Below the pieces are notes generated by a model. It searched no databases, was not told the origin of the DNA, and saw nothing but the letters and a program-made list of their open reading frames with translations. DNA of 64,000 nucleotides from Geosiphon pyriformis (lineage: Eukaryota > Glomeromycota > Glomeromycetes > Archaeosporales > Geosiphonaceae): contig JAAOMT010000439.1 of the NCBI GenBank assembly GCA_016748015.1, positions 773,147-837,146 on the forward strand, in the 5' to 3' direction. Made by a program: the position numbers and the translations under genes. Numbering within the stretch: position 1 is the stretch's first letter; every line of letters starts with the position of its first letter. Shown in pieces: positions 11,133-23,615 of the stretch.

Positions 11133-13606
11133 ATGTTATCGTTACATTTTGACACAAGGTCACTACTTTTGACAACGAAAAGATTTCAACCACGGTTAAA
11201 CATTTTCTTCATAATTTTTCTGTCGCTTTTTTTAATTTCAAATTTGTTCGTCTCAGCTGTGCCACTTATTAAATTTCAAAAAAGACAGAATGATGACGGC
11301 GGTGGTGATATCAGTTATAGTATTGGGGGTGGGAATATTGGGGATTCAGTTTTTGTTGCTTCCGCTGATATTGACGATGCTGGCAATCTTAGCGTTGATT
11401 CCACTACCCTTGACATTTAGGGTTCCAATTCTCAACCTTATATCGGGCCTGTATCTTTTAACACTGAACTATCGACTCCCGAATCTGAATCAACGGCTGC
11501 TCAACTAACAGCTACTCCTGGTTTAACGGTTGCTCAGCTACCAACTACTCCTGGTTCAACAACTGGAACCACTCCTGAAACACCAAATAATTATGGCTCA
11601 CTCTTTGCTCAGCTACCAAATATTTCTGGTTCATCAAAAGCTCCCGAAACACTGGCTTTTTTGCCGGTCTCTGAATCATCAACCGACTCACCAAATTATA
11701 AAAGTTCAATTAATTTCGACTTTACGGTGCCAAGCGAAAAATCAGATGGTGACTTTTCTGCATTTTATGCGCCAATTGCTTTATCAACACCTTCTGAATC
11801 ACCAACCGATTCACAAAGTCCGGTCTCTGAATCATCAGACGACTCAACGAATTTTAAAAGTCAAATTAATTCCGACTTTAAGGTGTCAAGCGACAAACCA
11901 GTTGGTGACCCTTCTGTTTTTAATACGCCAATTGCCTTATCAACACCTAATGATAATAAAGTAGCTGATGCAAGTGGTAACAATACCCCATACAGTATAG
12001 CTACCAAAACAGCCAATTCAGGAACTAATGTACAATATACTCCGAGAGAAACAGAGCAACGCATTGAACAGCAAAGAAATGGAATTCAAAAACAAAACCA
12101 ACAATTAACAGAACCACACAAAGATGTTGAATGGGACACCTTATTTGGTGATATAGCGCAGAAAGTTATAGCTCAGTGGGCTTTACCAAGTCCAAAAAGT
12201 TTAGATGTTGTACGACTCCAAGAGCAAGCGAGGATTGAAAAATCAAAAAACGATAATAAACTAGATTATGAAAAATACTTGCTAGACGCGAAACTTAAGA
12301 GTAAAATGAACGAATACAACTTTAATAAAAGTGTTCTGAACGATAAAGCGCAATTGGCTGCTAGTCAGAATAGTTCTCTCCCAGTTGCTACAAGTGATAG
12401 TTCCACCCCGATTAACTCTCCAAATTCTACTACTTCTACCGAATTCAAAGATCTTGGTAGCGGGTTAAAGGATGTGACCACGAATCAAAACCTTAACTCG
12501 GACTTTACTACCTATGCCAATTTAGTCAACGCTAATTATTGTCCATCTCTACTACAAAAAAATATCGTCAAGTTGGGTAGTGATGCTGGTGTTACAGGTA
12601 GGAACTGGATTTACCATTTCCCATCAATTAATTTACTTTGTATTATAAAATTTAAAATCATTCATATTGGTCTCATTTTTGATTTATAGGATTCGCATTT
12701 GAGAGCAAATCTAGCAACGAAATTGTCATATCGTTTAAAGGTCGTACTACAAATTTTCCTCCACCAACCAAAAATTTGATCCCATATGCTGATAAGAATG
12801 GGAAACCGTATGAAAATGCCCAAGGTGCTACAGTTAACTCTGAAATTTTCTCCCAATACATTAATGACGAGGAAAATTTGATTAAACAAATTACTCCCGT
12901 ATTGGGTGGAGAAAACGCTAATTTAACAATTATTGTGGCTGGATTTGATATTGGTGCAGGTATTTTTATCATTTTTATCAAATCCTACTTCATGATGATT
13001 TCACTGTTAAATCTTATTCGACCAATGCTAAAAGTTGAAATTTTTTTAATTAGGTCATGCAATATTTACAGCTCTTACATTGAAACGAACTTTAAATAAT
13101 CGTGATATTAAAGTATACACGTACGGTGAATCGCGTCTCGGAAATTCCAAGTTTGCCGGATACGTTGATAATAGCTTATCCGGTTCGGTCTTCCGTATCA
13201 CAAATAATAACGATCCCAACTCTAACCTTCCCTCTACAGCCGACGGTTATCAACATCATACAACCGAATACTGGCAATTTGTCACTTCAAAAACCCAGAG
13301 ACTGATCGAATGCAGTCCATTCGAAGGAGCGGAAAACCAGGTATGCTAAGGAGTTTTTTTTATTAACGGACTTAAAGAGCTAAATTTGGACTCGATTAAT
13401 CAATATATTAATTAACGCAAAAATCTTTTTAGAAATGTAATGCACGGTGGACTCAAGCCGGCCAAAATCAATCATCCGCGGCAATGCACAAAGGACCATA
13501 TTTTGGTGTGGTTTTTGGAGAGTGTCCGACATCACAATCACAGAGTAATAGTATTAATAATAGTAATAGTGGTGGTGGTGGTGGTGGTGGTGGTAGCAGT
13601 TCTTAA
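11133..13606 (+). CDS. Secreted class-3 lipase-like protein, nucleophile Ser replaced, one in-frame TAG
   Basis: The ATG at 11133 opens a protein with a signal peptide or anchor (LNIFFIIFLSLFLISNLFVSA). Exons are 11133-12597, 12690-12959, 13054-13340 and 13433-13606; introns are GT-AG and the joined length is 2196 nt (732 codons). Codon 96 is TAG (11418-11420), yet the same frame stays open for the next 392 codons of exon 1. The middle is a Ser/Thr/Pro-rich stalk with a 156-bp internal duplication (about 11671-11955). A Gln/Lys-rich helix follows (ETEQRIEQQRNGIQKQNQQ), then the lipase domain: EIVISFKGRTTNFPP, IIVAGFDIGAGHA, YTYGESRLGNSKFAGYV and NNNDPNSNLP. AAMHKGPYFG is the likely catalytic-His region. 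The tail is poly-Gly, from (GGT)8 at about 13570. In class-3 lipases the elbow is GHSLG; here it is GFDIG, so Asp replaces the serine and hydrolase activity is doubtful. Confidence 0.75.
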
Positions 13607-14169
13607 AATTCATAATTGCATTGCATTGATATCTGACTTATACATTTATCATTTGAGCCTTTATTCATATTAAACTTGGTAATTTTAATAGTAAACTCAA
13701 CATTTTAAGAATGAAATTTTGAAATAAAAACTTCACAATAAATTTTAGAAACTAATTATTAAACTTTTCTGAATGAATTGTTTTACAGGAATTTAATAAA
13801 ATTTTTCAAAGTCCATCCAATTCGCTATCATTTTAAAAATTTTTGATAGTTCCAAAATCTTCAAAAAATATAAAAATTCGTAAAACTTTTAGAACTCCAA
13901 TAATCTGACATGACTTACAAGGATGTTTTTTTCATAGTATCAAAGAACTCTTTAGCTAACAAGCAGCGATCAGAAACTTCAAGGCTTATTAATTTTCCGT
14001 TAATATTTCTTAAACAATTCTGGTATCATGATTTTGAAAATTATTTTCTAGCAAGAATCTTCGGGATCATTAATACAATTGGGTTTTTAGTTGTTTTTAT
14101 AAAAGCATTTTCCATAATTAATTTCTTTTGCATCAGAAGCGTTTATTTCATTAGTTTTCGTCATTAATT
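13607..14169. other. Intergenic; one unsupported 85-residue ORF
   Basis: An ATG-started plus-strand ORF at 13910-14167 is hydrophobic and resembles no known family. The minus strand here also has protein-like fragments that may be an extension of the next relic. Neither is supportable as a gene. Confidence 0.3.
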
Positions 14170-14760
14170 TTTTCACTTATTTGCTCTTGCTCTTGATCAT
14201 CCCCGAGTCGATATCCCTGAACTTTTGGTTGGGCATCTACCGAAGCAGTTTCTTATTGTATTGTTGTTCTGATTAATTATTTGAGTAATTTTTATCAAGG
14301 GTGTTGGAATTTTTCATTACCATTTGAGATATCACTTTTCCCTGAGGTGTATAATCCTCCAATAACTGGATTGTAACCAGTTTGACCGTAGAATTCCGTT
14401 AAAAGTACTGCAATTAACTCTTTGGTTGAAGGAACAGATGTTTCATAATCATTTTTAGAATAAGGATTGTCAGGAATATTGCCTCCAACACTCAAATTAT
14501 TAATATAATTTGAGTTCGGCGTTGGTTAGATACCTCCGTTAGAGGTTAAATCGGTATTTGGATCGATTGAATTTACTGGATAACCGCTTCCATACAGTTC
14601 TTGCTCTTGTTCCTGTTCTTGTTCTTTGGTCAATTTCGTTTAATAAATTTTTAATAAATTGACGAAGATGGAGTATCGGAGTTGTAATGCTTAATGTTGT
14701 AGTTAGCAAAAAATTAGAATGAGCAAGAAAATGTTTGTGGTTTTAACCGAATTTATATTT
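14170..14760 (-). pseudogene. Relic of a Gln/Glu-rich, probably secreted protein
   Basis: Minus strand. A hydrophobic start (NIFLLILIFC) near 14735 is followed, after stops, by the low-complexity block TKEQEQEQEQELYGSGYP. After another stop comes an open stretch at 14295-14495 with STKELIAVLLTEFYGQTGYN and VIGGLYTSGKSDIS. A last fragment near 14170-14250 reads QPKVQGYRLGDDQEQEQ. The mix of a signal-like start and Q/E repeats suggests a secreted or surface protein. I do not recognise the family. Stops are too frequent for an active gene. Confidence 0.4.
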
Positions 14761-15879
14761 TTTAATTTTGCATAAAAATCAATTTAATAAATATCATAAT
14801 AAAGATTATAATATTATCTTAATATTTTTTATTACAAATAAATTGGAATATTCATTCAAAATTTGTTAAATTAGTTAAAAAATATATTTATAACATGTTA
14901 ATAGTTAGCAAAAAAAAACCAAAAAAATGAATTGATACTAAAATATTAATATTTCATTTAACCAAAAAAAATTGCAAAGACAAGATCAATCTAGTTGCTT
15001 ATTCCCATAACTGAAATAGATTCAGTCACTCTTTTTATATCAAAATATTCATATATAATATAATTAATTAATGATATAACCATAATAAATAAATAAATGG
15101 TATTTAAATGTTTATAATAAATACGGAAAATTTATTTGGTTATTTTAAGCTTAATTTAAACGAAATTCCAAAAGTTGATCTTGTTATAACTTTAAAAAAT
15201 CAAAAATATAAATAATAAATATTGATTTTTGATAATAACTTTATTTAATTTACAATATTATATACATGTTTTTAATAAACGAAATTAATAGTTTAAAAAT
15301 AAATTTTAAAAAGAAAAGTAAATTATTACTATTGTTTTTTACCATATCATATTAGAAAGATTCTTTCTTTCCAAATATTGTTGGGATGGTTAAGGTGCAG
15401 CAAATGATCACAAAATGAAAATTTCAAATTTTGGCCAGGCCTTAGAATCAAACTGAGTAAAAAGATTTTGGCTACATAGTCTATCAGGTTTAGTATAATT
15501 TTTATGGATAATGTGCACCTGCACCTAGCTTCTAACAAATAAATATTAAATAATTTTAAAGTTACCTGAGACTGCATTACTTCTTTGGAATTGTCAAAAA
15601 AACTTTTATTTCTGTTAAGAATATTTATTTGATTCTCTACATTTCAGAGTTTTAGCCCCTTTTTTTTATTGTCATTATTTTCATCACCAGTGCATGCTCT
15701 ATTGTATAAACGTTTCTTTATATCCGTTAGATTTTGAGATTTTTAACTTTTAGTCGCAATCAGAATTTTAAATGCTTAAATTTTATAATCCCAAATTTTC
15801 AAAAAAAAAGATATTTTTCCCATAATAGAGCATATCACACATGCCTGTATAAATTACACAACTTATATCTATTAGCTAT
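14761..15879. other. AT-rich intergenic DNA
   Basis: Nothing supportable was seen on either strand. A short minus-strand ORF at 15347-15577 has no family features. Confidence 0.5.
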
Positions 15880-16339
15880 GCTGAATACCCTTCTTATCTA
15901 TAATTCCGTCATTTAACGAAATCTGGAAACTATTATTTTTATCAAGTGTAAAGTTCATCGATCCGGTTAATATCTTTATGAAAGGAAAAAAGAAACTAAT
16001 AAATATAATTTAGGAAAAAAAGATGGATAAAGCCGATTTCAGATTCTTCTTTCGCATTCTCAGAGATTACAATGTAATCTAAATTAAAACTCCATAATGT
16101 TTGAATTAATCATACCCTTCGAGTGGTGTGAAAATTGAATAGAGAAGCTATTCATTTTCTATCTCGTCTTTTAAACTATTAAAAACTTGAAATGTTCCTT
16201 TCACCAGATAGAAAATAATCAAATTGTGTAAGGCTTATTAATCAAGATGTCCTTAAAAAAGTATTTCTTTTTTATTCGATATTTATTAAAGTTTAAACGA
16301 TTATTCTATTTCATATTTATTTATTGTATCTACTATTAC

Positions 16340-16424
<85 letters not shown>

Positions 16425-16500
16425 TAGCTTTAACCTGTTCTCGCAGGCTAATAGCAAAATTTTGAAATTTCAAAAAACATACTATAATAAATTCAATCAA
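15880..16500 (+). repeat. Dispersed repeat C, copy 1 (with expanded microsatellite)
   Basis: Aligns with 28965-29540. Shared blocks include AAGTTCATCGATCCG.TTAAT, TCTTTATGAAAGGAAAAAAG, CTCCATAATGTTTGAA.TAAT, AAGGCTTATTAATCAAGAT and TATTCGATATTTATTAAAGT. The main difference is the ATT tract at 16332-16425, which is only a few units long in the other copy. Confidence 0.8.
16332..16425. repeat. (ATT)n microsatellite, about 31 units
   Basis: An almost uninterrupted ATT trinucleotide run inside repeat C. The Tyr-rich ORF that crosses it is an artefact of the repeat. Confidence 0.95.
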
Positions 16501-17198
16501 TAATTTAAATTGGTAAAAATACGATAATGACAGAAATTTGGTTTCGGCTTTAGAATGGCAATAAAAATAGAATTCATCCTGGAGAATTAGTATCAAAGTT
16601 TTAACTGAATTTATATAACTGCTATCTTTAAAAGATAGGATATCAAATGAAAAAAAGGTGTGTAAATGCATGGATTAATAGACACCACATGGATAGATTT
16701 ATTATTTCCGCGCTTATTTTTAACCCAAAGAGGCTATAAAACACATTTATCCTAAGTATAAGTTAAAAAAAATCTAGCCTCACAAAACCTCTGAGGTATT
16801 AAAAATTTTATATGTAATAACTTACATCACTATAAAGAAAGATGATGTGCTGTGATCAATGGCTTCATCATTAACCCTCCAATAAAATCTCACTAGTTGA
16901 AGGTACACATTTTATTCGTCAAAAAAAAATTCCTTTTTATATATATGAATAAAATTTTTTATTCAAGAAAGCAATTATATTTTCAAATTAACTTAGAAAT
17001 TCTTTGCTATTGATTATTTATTTTAAAATTTTTATTTGTTAAAATTAGCTTAAAAAAAATAAGAAGTAATACTTTTTATATTAATGATTTACTATAAAAT
17101 AAATTTTTTCAACAATATTGTATTACATTTATATATTATTTTATAATAAAATAAAAAATATAATAAAAGTTACTTTATATTTTTATATAACTTGTTAT

Positions 17199-17253
<55 letters not shown>

Positions 17254-18820
17254 TCATAAAAAAACTGTTTTAAATAATATTCTCAAAAAAAAAAGTTATT
17301 AAATTAGTTGAATAACTATTTCAATAAAAAATATAATTTTCATTAATTTGTTTATAATATTTTTATAAAGTAAAATTAAACAACAAATAAAAAAATTCAT
17401 TGCAAGATATTTTTTATAATTAATTTATTAATTTAATTATTCATTTCAAATTTTTTTTACCAAAATTTTGTTCAACAGATTTAATAAAAAAATTAAAATT
17501 AAAATTATTGGAAAAAAGTTTTTTTTAACAGAATTAAAATACATCTTTACTAAACATCCTTACAATTAATATATTATCTATATATATATATTTATATAAT
17601 TTCATATTTATTAATAAAAAACTTGGCAAAACAAAATAGAAAAGAATACAGATACCTACAATAAATTACCAAAACTTATTCTACATGACGTCAATCATTT
17701 AAAAGATTGGATTTTCCAATTATACTTGTATTTATTAACTTGTAAATATCAGTTATGTACTTTTATTAATTCAAATTCGAGGACTTTAATATCAATATCT
17801 TGAATTTTTGCCTTTAGTTTTGATAATTGCAGGATGAGTTCGATTGGAAAGATTTGCAATAAATAAATTGAAATTTCAACCTAGATTTCCAAATTTTGAG
17901 TTAATCATTAAACAATCGGTCCGATTTTAAATTTATGAAAGAAAATGAGATATCGCAATAATTTTAATTTTTCAAAAATTCCTTAATTAATACACCACAA
18001 GTTTCAAAAAATTTATGAAATTCTATATATACAGAAAAAACTAATTCTTTTCGAGAAACAAAAAGTTTAATGTAAAAAAGATTTTAGGAAAGGGGTTCAA
18101 CAATATTTTTACAGTTATCATTTTGTTTATCATTTGTGTGAGAAATGATATAACATTCCAGTTTTTTTATAATCATCAAAATTATCATCACCATCACCAT
18201 CACTATCACCATCAAAAGTAGCGCCTAAAGCACATACACCATTGATCTGTGAGAAGTTTGAGGAGCTAAAAATCAATCTGCATTTTGCGTAATTGCTCCT
18301 TCTATAAATAAGAGGAGGGAAATTTTAGCGGGTCAGCAATCATTTCTTCTATTATGTGGTCCGTTATAGACAAGTCTCCGCTCTGAAGTTATTTCCTTGC
18401 TATAAATATTTTTTGCTAAAGAAATCGATTCGAAATGTGGTCACGATCATGCTTAATCTGCAGCTCGGGATTGGACACACAAATTTTCAAATGTTATTGT
18501 TTAAAAAGAAAATTAATTTCAAAGATTAATTAATTTGTTTGGAATCTCAGGCAGATGGTATTTTGATAGGCTAAACAAATAGTGTTATTTATAGATTTGG
18601 AAATACATGATAGAAAAGTGAGCGAGTGACATAAGAGTTACTTCATAAGAGCAAATTTTGAAATAAACAAATGAATTTCCAGTGTCAATCAAAATGGGCG
18701 CTTGATTTATTTCCTTTTTTTTTTTTGTAGAAAATAAGAGTTTTTTTCTATAAAAACGTTTAAATGACACTTTCAAATATTGAGATAAAATTAAGTTACA
18801 ACTATTAATCCATTTTTAAT
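16501..18820. other. AT-rich DNA with microsatellites
   Basis: Contains an (AAT)n run at 17201-17250. Near 18183-18215 an ATC/ACC hexamer run on the minus strand would encode an Asp/Gly-rich string (FDGDSDGDGDDNFDD) ending at a stop. That could be the end of a decayed gene but is not supported by anything around it. No other gene signal was seen. Confidence 0.4.
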
Positions 18821-18830
18821 ATATATAAAT
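18821..18830 (+). promoter_or_regulatory. TATA box of the P450 gene
   Basis: ATATATAAAT lies about 70 bases upstream of the P450 ATG. Confidence 0.4.
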
Positions 18831-18897
18831 CGTTTCCTTTGAAACTAAAGAGAATTAATTCAAAATCCATAAGAGATTCTAATTATTAGAGTTTATT

Positions 18898-20975
18898 ATG
18901 GGTTTCTTATACATAATCGCCTTAATTGCCGTATTTTACTTTTTTAAAATCAAATTTTCAAAAGCAAAAACCTATCGTGGAAAGCAGTTGCCTGTACCAC
19001 CAGGAGGGATTCCGTTTTTTGGTAAAAAATTTAGATTTTTTTTTTCTTTATAGAACTCTAAAATTTTTGATTTTATTAAAATTTATTTAGGACATATTTT
19101 TTCGCTGGGAAATGATATCCCTAAAAAGTTTGCATCATTTTTTAATTTCATATTTATTATAATTACGTGTAAAAATTAATAATTTTATTTTATCTTATAC
19201 ATCAATTTTTTACAGGTTTTCTGAATGGCGTGAAATATGTGGTGATATCTTCATGATTTATCTTGGTCCTATCCGTATTATTATCCTCAACAATCCTAAA
19301 ATTGTTGACCACCTTCTTCTAAAACGTGACTATATTCTTTTTTTTTTTCATTCAAGAGTTTACAACTATTTCGAAATTAATTTTTTTATTGATTATAGGA
19401 AGTGCGATTTATTCTTCGCGTATAAAAGATTATTTGGCTACTATTGGGAGCCAAAAGAGTTTTGGTTTATCACCTTATAATGAATGGTATAAAAAAATGT
19501 CGCCTTTAGGTCAGGAAAACGAATTTTTGCTTTTATATTTTTTCAATAATATTTTTTCTGACATCAATTTAATCTTTACCTTTAAAAGTACACGATTTCT
19601 TAAGTCAACGTAAAGTCGAATCTTACTCTGATCTTATAGCAGAATGCACTCATGACCTAGTTTTGAGGATGTCAAAGGATCTTAATAAACCAGAAGGAAT
19701 TGAACCTTCAAATTACCTCCGTTTCACATCATTGAATATTATCATAAATGTCATTTTTGCAATTAAATTTGAAAATTTTAAAGATCCCCTTTATAAAAAG
19801 TTAAAACAATTCTTTAAAACAATTATTGAACTAGGGAAATTTAGAAACCAGATTGCAAATCGTTACCCAATTTTATACTCATTTCCTCCCTTCCGAAACG
19901 AGATTCCAAAAGCTCTTAAATTACATGAAGAGTGGATGATGATAATGCAAGACCTGTTGAAAAGGGTAGAAAATGATAAGAAGTCATGCGTTGCTCAAGA
20001 CTTTTTGAAGAGGCAGAAAGAAGGGTTAATCGATGAAATGGATGTGATCAGTCTGTGTGGAACTTTTTTATTTGCAGGAACAGTACGTCTTAAATTACAT
20101 CTTATATTAACCTAATTGCTTTTGTAAAAAATATTGAACTTTAACAATTATTTTCTATAATAAAAAAAAAATAGGAAACTGTGGCATCTAATATATATTG
20201 GCTTATTGCACAGTTAGCCAACAATCCAGAGTTTCAACAAAAAGCTCATGAAGAATTAGATAGAGTAGTTGGAAATAAACGTTTGCCAAATACTTCCGAC
20301 TTTTATTCCCTTCTATATATCCAATCGCTCATTAAAGAAACTCTTCGTTGGGCTCCTCCAGTTCTGAAATATTCTTTTAATATTGCTTAACGTCGTGCTT
20401 TTCAAAAATTAATGAATGATACCTCTGTTTTTTCTAGATCCAAGTCGTCTTTAGGTATCTTGAACAAGATGATACATATATGGGATATCAAATTCCAAAA
20501 AGTACAAGCATTGCTATGAATATTTATGCGTTGAACTCTGACAAGAATCGATACGAAAACCCCAATATTTTCAATCCAGATCGATTTATGGATTCAAAAA
20601 AACGTTTTGCCATTTCAGCTAAAGGTTCCTATCGAAATCGAGATCATTATACATTTTCAGTTGGAAGACGAATATGTGCCGGGATTTTCTTAGTAAGTTT
20701 GAATGGTTATTTATAGAAAGAACAAAAAAATATCTAATTTTCTTTTTATTGATAAAAACTCTGTGCAGGCTGAACTCGAATTACTTTATCTCTCAAGCAC
20801 GCTACTTTGGGCTTTTAAATTCGAAAATCCTAATCAAGATGCCATGGGAAAATCTATTCCTATTGGTTTAAGCGTCTCTCGCAGCACTATCTTTCAAAAT
20901 CCTAATCCTTATAATGTTCGAATTATTCCGAGGCATTCCGAAATTGAGGCTATTTTATTAAATAAACTTGCTTAA
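18898..20975 (+). CDS. Cytochrome P450 monooxygenase, 8 exons, intact
   Basis: A haem-thiolate monooxygenase, expected on the endoplasmic reticulum membrane. Exons: 18898-19021, 19091-19127, 19216-19325, 19399-19509, 19589-20082, 20175-20360, 20438-20692 and 20769-20975. All introns are GT-AG (69-92 nt) and the joined length is 1524 nt (507 residues), normal for the family, with no internal stop. The N-terminal anchor is FLYIIALIAVFYFF, followed by the proline hinge PVPPGGIPFFG. The I-helix is FAGTETVAS (about residue 290), the ExxR motif is KETLRWAPP (about 347-353), the PERF-like segment is FNPDRFM, and the haem loop is FSVGRRICAG with the ligand Cys at about 434. Some donors are weak (GTTTGC, GTGACT, GTTCTG), so single exon borders may be slightly off. 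The substrate cannot be told from the sequence. Confidence 0.9.
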
Positions 20976-21739
20976 GAAGACATTTAAAAGCAAATATTTC
21001 TCTAGCTAACATTTTTAATAATTTTTCTAAAGAATCAATAAATGCTTAGCAAGTAATGTTTCAAAAAATAAATTTGCACAGAGTGATATCTTTAGGAATT
21101 TTAGCTTATGTTATTTCGAATAATTTATGATCCAACTCCAATTATTATTATTTTATCTATAACAATCTAAAAAATTTAAAAAATTTAAAAATTGATTTAA
21201 TTAGATAATTTTAATTACAACACATACAATAATAAAAGGCTTTTCAAAATGGTATGCTAAAAGTAAAAGGTCGCAAAATGCACTCATGATACCTACATGT
21301 ATAAAGTGAATTTTTGATTAAAAAAATAATTAAATATATAAATTATTTAGAATATATATTTAAAAATGTTGTATTATTATATTTCTCTTGATAAAACTTT
21401 TATCATTATTAACTTTTTTTGCTAAATTTTTTGTTGAATCCATAAAAAAAATTTATATACCGAAAATTAATTTATTTAAATATTGTTACTTTTAATTTAA
21501 ATTTTTTAATTCTTTGTGTATCTTTTATTTTTAACAATATATGTTTTAATTCAATGAACTATTGATTATACTAAATTACAGTAAATTTTTTTTCAGTATT
21601 GTCTTTTATTCTTAAATAATACATATAATTGCTTTTTTAATCAATCAATTAATCAATCAATTAATTAATTAATTAATTAATAATTAATTAATAATAGTTG
21701 AAAATTCATAATATTTTAAAGAATTTTATTTATTATTTA

Positions 21740-22160
21740 TTAAAGATAGATCTAGCTACATTTATGTTTACAAATGTTAAAATTTTCATTGATAATTTTT
21801 CAGAGAAAGTAGTATTTATTTGAATTTATTTTTATATTAAGTAAAGAAAACTAAAATATAAAATTATATAATTGATTATTTATACTTTCTTCAAAAAGAC
21901 TATTGTTTAAATTGTTTGTTTTTTTTAAATAAACTGAAATAAATATTTTTCTTTTTGTTTAAGAAATTTTTATTTGAATTTTTAATTGTATTTGACATTT
22001 AATTTTATGTTTGTTATCAGATTCATTATTATTAAAAATTAAATTTATTAAAATTAAAGAAATATTTATTACATTTTATTTTATTTAATTAGATCAATTA
22101 TATCAATTTAGATAAATATGACTTAATAAAGCAAATAAGATTTATTTCATTTAAATATTG

Positions 22161-22232
<72 letters not shown>

Positions 22233-22330
22233 TTTATAAACCAAACTCTTTTAAGAATAATTTTGTGTGTTAAGCTGTGACAAAGTTTTTTAAAAAAAAC
22301 CATTTATTAAATATACTTTATAAAATTGCT
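21740..22330 (+). repeat. Dispersed repeat B, copy 1 (with microsatellite)
   Basis: Two blocks align with 28350-28580: 21755-21800 (AGCTACATTTATGTTTACAA) and 22090-22330 (TAGATCAATTATATCAATTT; AAGCAAATAAGATTTATTT; GTTAAGCTG). About 290 bases between the blocks are absent from the other copy. Confidence 0.65.
22160..22230. repeat. (AAT)n microsatellite, about 23 units
   Basis: Uninterrupted AAT run inside repeat B. The corresponding place in the copy at 28.46 kb has only GGAATAATAAC. Confidence 0.95.
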
Positions 22331-23615
22331 TATGCCAATTTGTATTTTTAATCAAGTTAAATTAATTTGACTTATATAATAAAATTAAAATAACAAAAAA
22401 CAAATCAAAAAATTTTTAAAAAAGATAATAATATCATTTATATTATTAATTATAACAATTAAAAAGATAATATCAAATTATCTTTAATATATATTTATCA
22501 TATGGTGCCTGCTCTATGGTTAAGTTTATTTAATCAATGTGGAAGACTGGAAATATATTCTCATTTATCATCTTTGGTCATGTGTTAAAATTGCATGATC
22601 TATAACTATAGTTACCTTTACTGTACCTAGCATAAATAATAAAAGGACCTCACTTTGTCAAAACAAAAAAAATTATATGGTATAATTTTTTTTATAATTT
22701 TTAATTTTGATAAAATACAGCTAATTGCATGAAATTCTACTTGAAATAAATAAATTTAATTTTTATAAAGAGAAATTAATATTTAATAATGTGATATTAT
22801 TTATAATAATAATCAAAATTTTTATCAGATCAGAATCATTAAACCGTTGTACATGTACTATTTATTAAAGAATTTGTGGATGATTTGGGAAGGAAACTAA
22901 TTTTATGCAAATTCATTGAGGAAAATGTTATCTCAAAGTGATATTTTCCAAATATCCAAACCAAAGATTTCTTAGATTTTTATATTACCAATAAAAAAGG
23001 CATTCTGGAAGTTCTTATTCAAAGCATCAATGATTGATTAATTTTAGTTAGCAATATTTTATCAAATGCGATTGGCTAGTTATTGTAGCTCTTTTGAATA
23101 CATATTTATTAATAATAATAGCAATATTAAACGTGATGATAAAACTTATAATTCAAATACATGATAGATAATTGTTGAACCTGGTGTAATGTTTCAATAT
23201 CATAGAATGCTAAAATAGTATGTCAAATGTGATTAAACTTATTAATGCGTGAATGATCATCATACCCTAAAATGCTGGAAAGACCCAGAAACTTGAATCA
23301 CTAATTTGGTCTTTGAAAATGTGTTTGCCCATTTCAACGTTGAGAAGGAAACGCTTTACAGTTAATAATTTTCGCATTCAAAATATAGATAAACTTCTTT
23401 TAAAATAGATAATGAAAATGAAGCTATATATGATAGTATATTTTAAATATAAATAAAGAACCGATCCCTTCTTCCAATTCTTTTTCAAGTTTAATATCAT
23501 TGCTAAAGTGCGTACATACCATGCATTACTCTATCATTGCTAATTTAATCAATACCTAAATCTAAATCGAACTCTAAAAAAAGGTGGTGGTTAAATCAAG
23601 AAAGTTTGCCAACTA

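Larger units (their letters stand above)
20976..23615. other. AT-rich DNA between the P450 and the Sel1-kinase gene
   Basis: Holds dispersed repeat B (21740-22330), an AATT-rich stretch at about 21640-21690 and a microsatellite. A short plus-strand fragment near 22862-22935 (KEFVDDLGRKLILCKFIEE) is protein-like but isolated. Nothing else is supportable. Confidence 0.45.

Noticed and set aside
11290-12064. Overlapping ORFs at 11290-11508, 11530-11964 and 11861-12064
   Set aside because: Shifted-frame or antisense readings of the Ser/Thr/Pro-rich part of the lipase-like gene.
16247-16465. 72-residue ORF with a long Tyr run
   Set aside because: Translation of the ATT microsatellite.
18180-18215. 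ATC/ACC run that could encode an Asp/Gly-rich C-terminus on minus
   Set aside because: Simple repeat without a supporting frame upstream.
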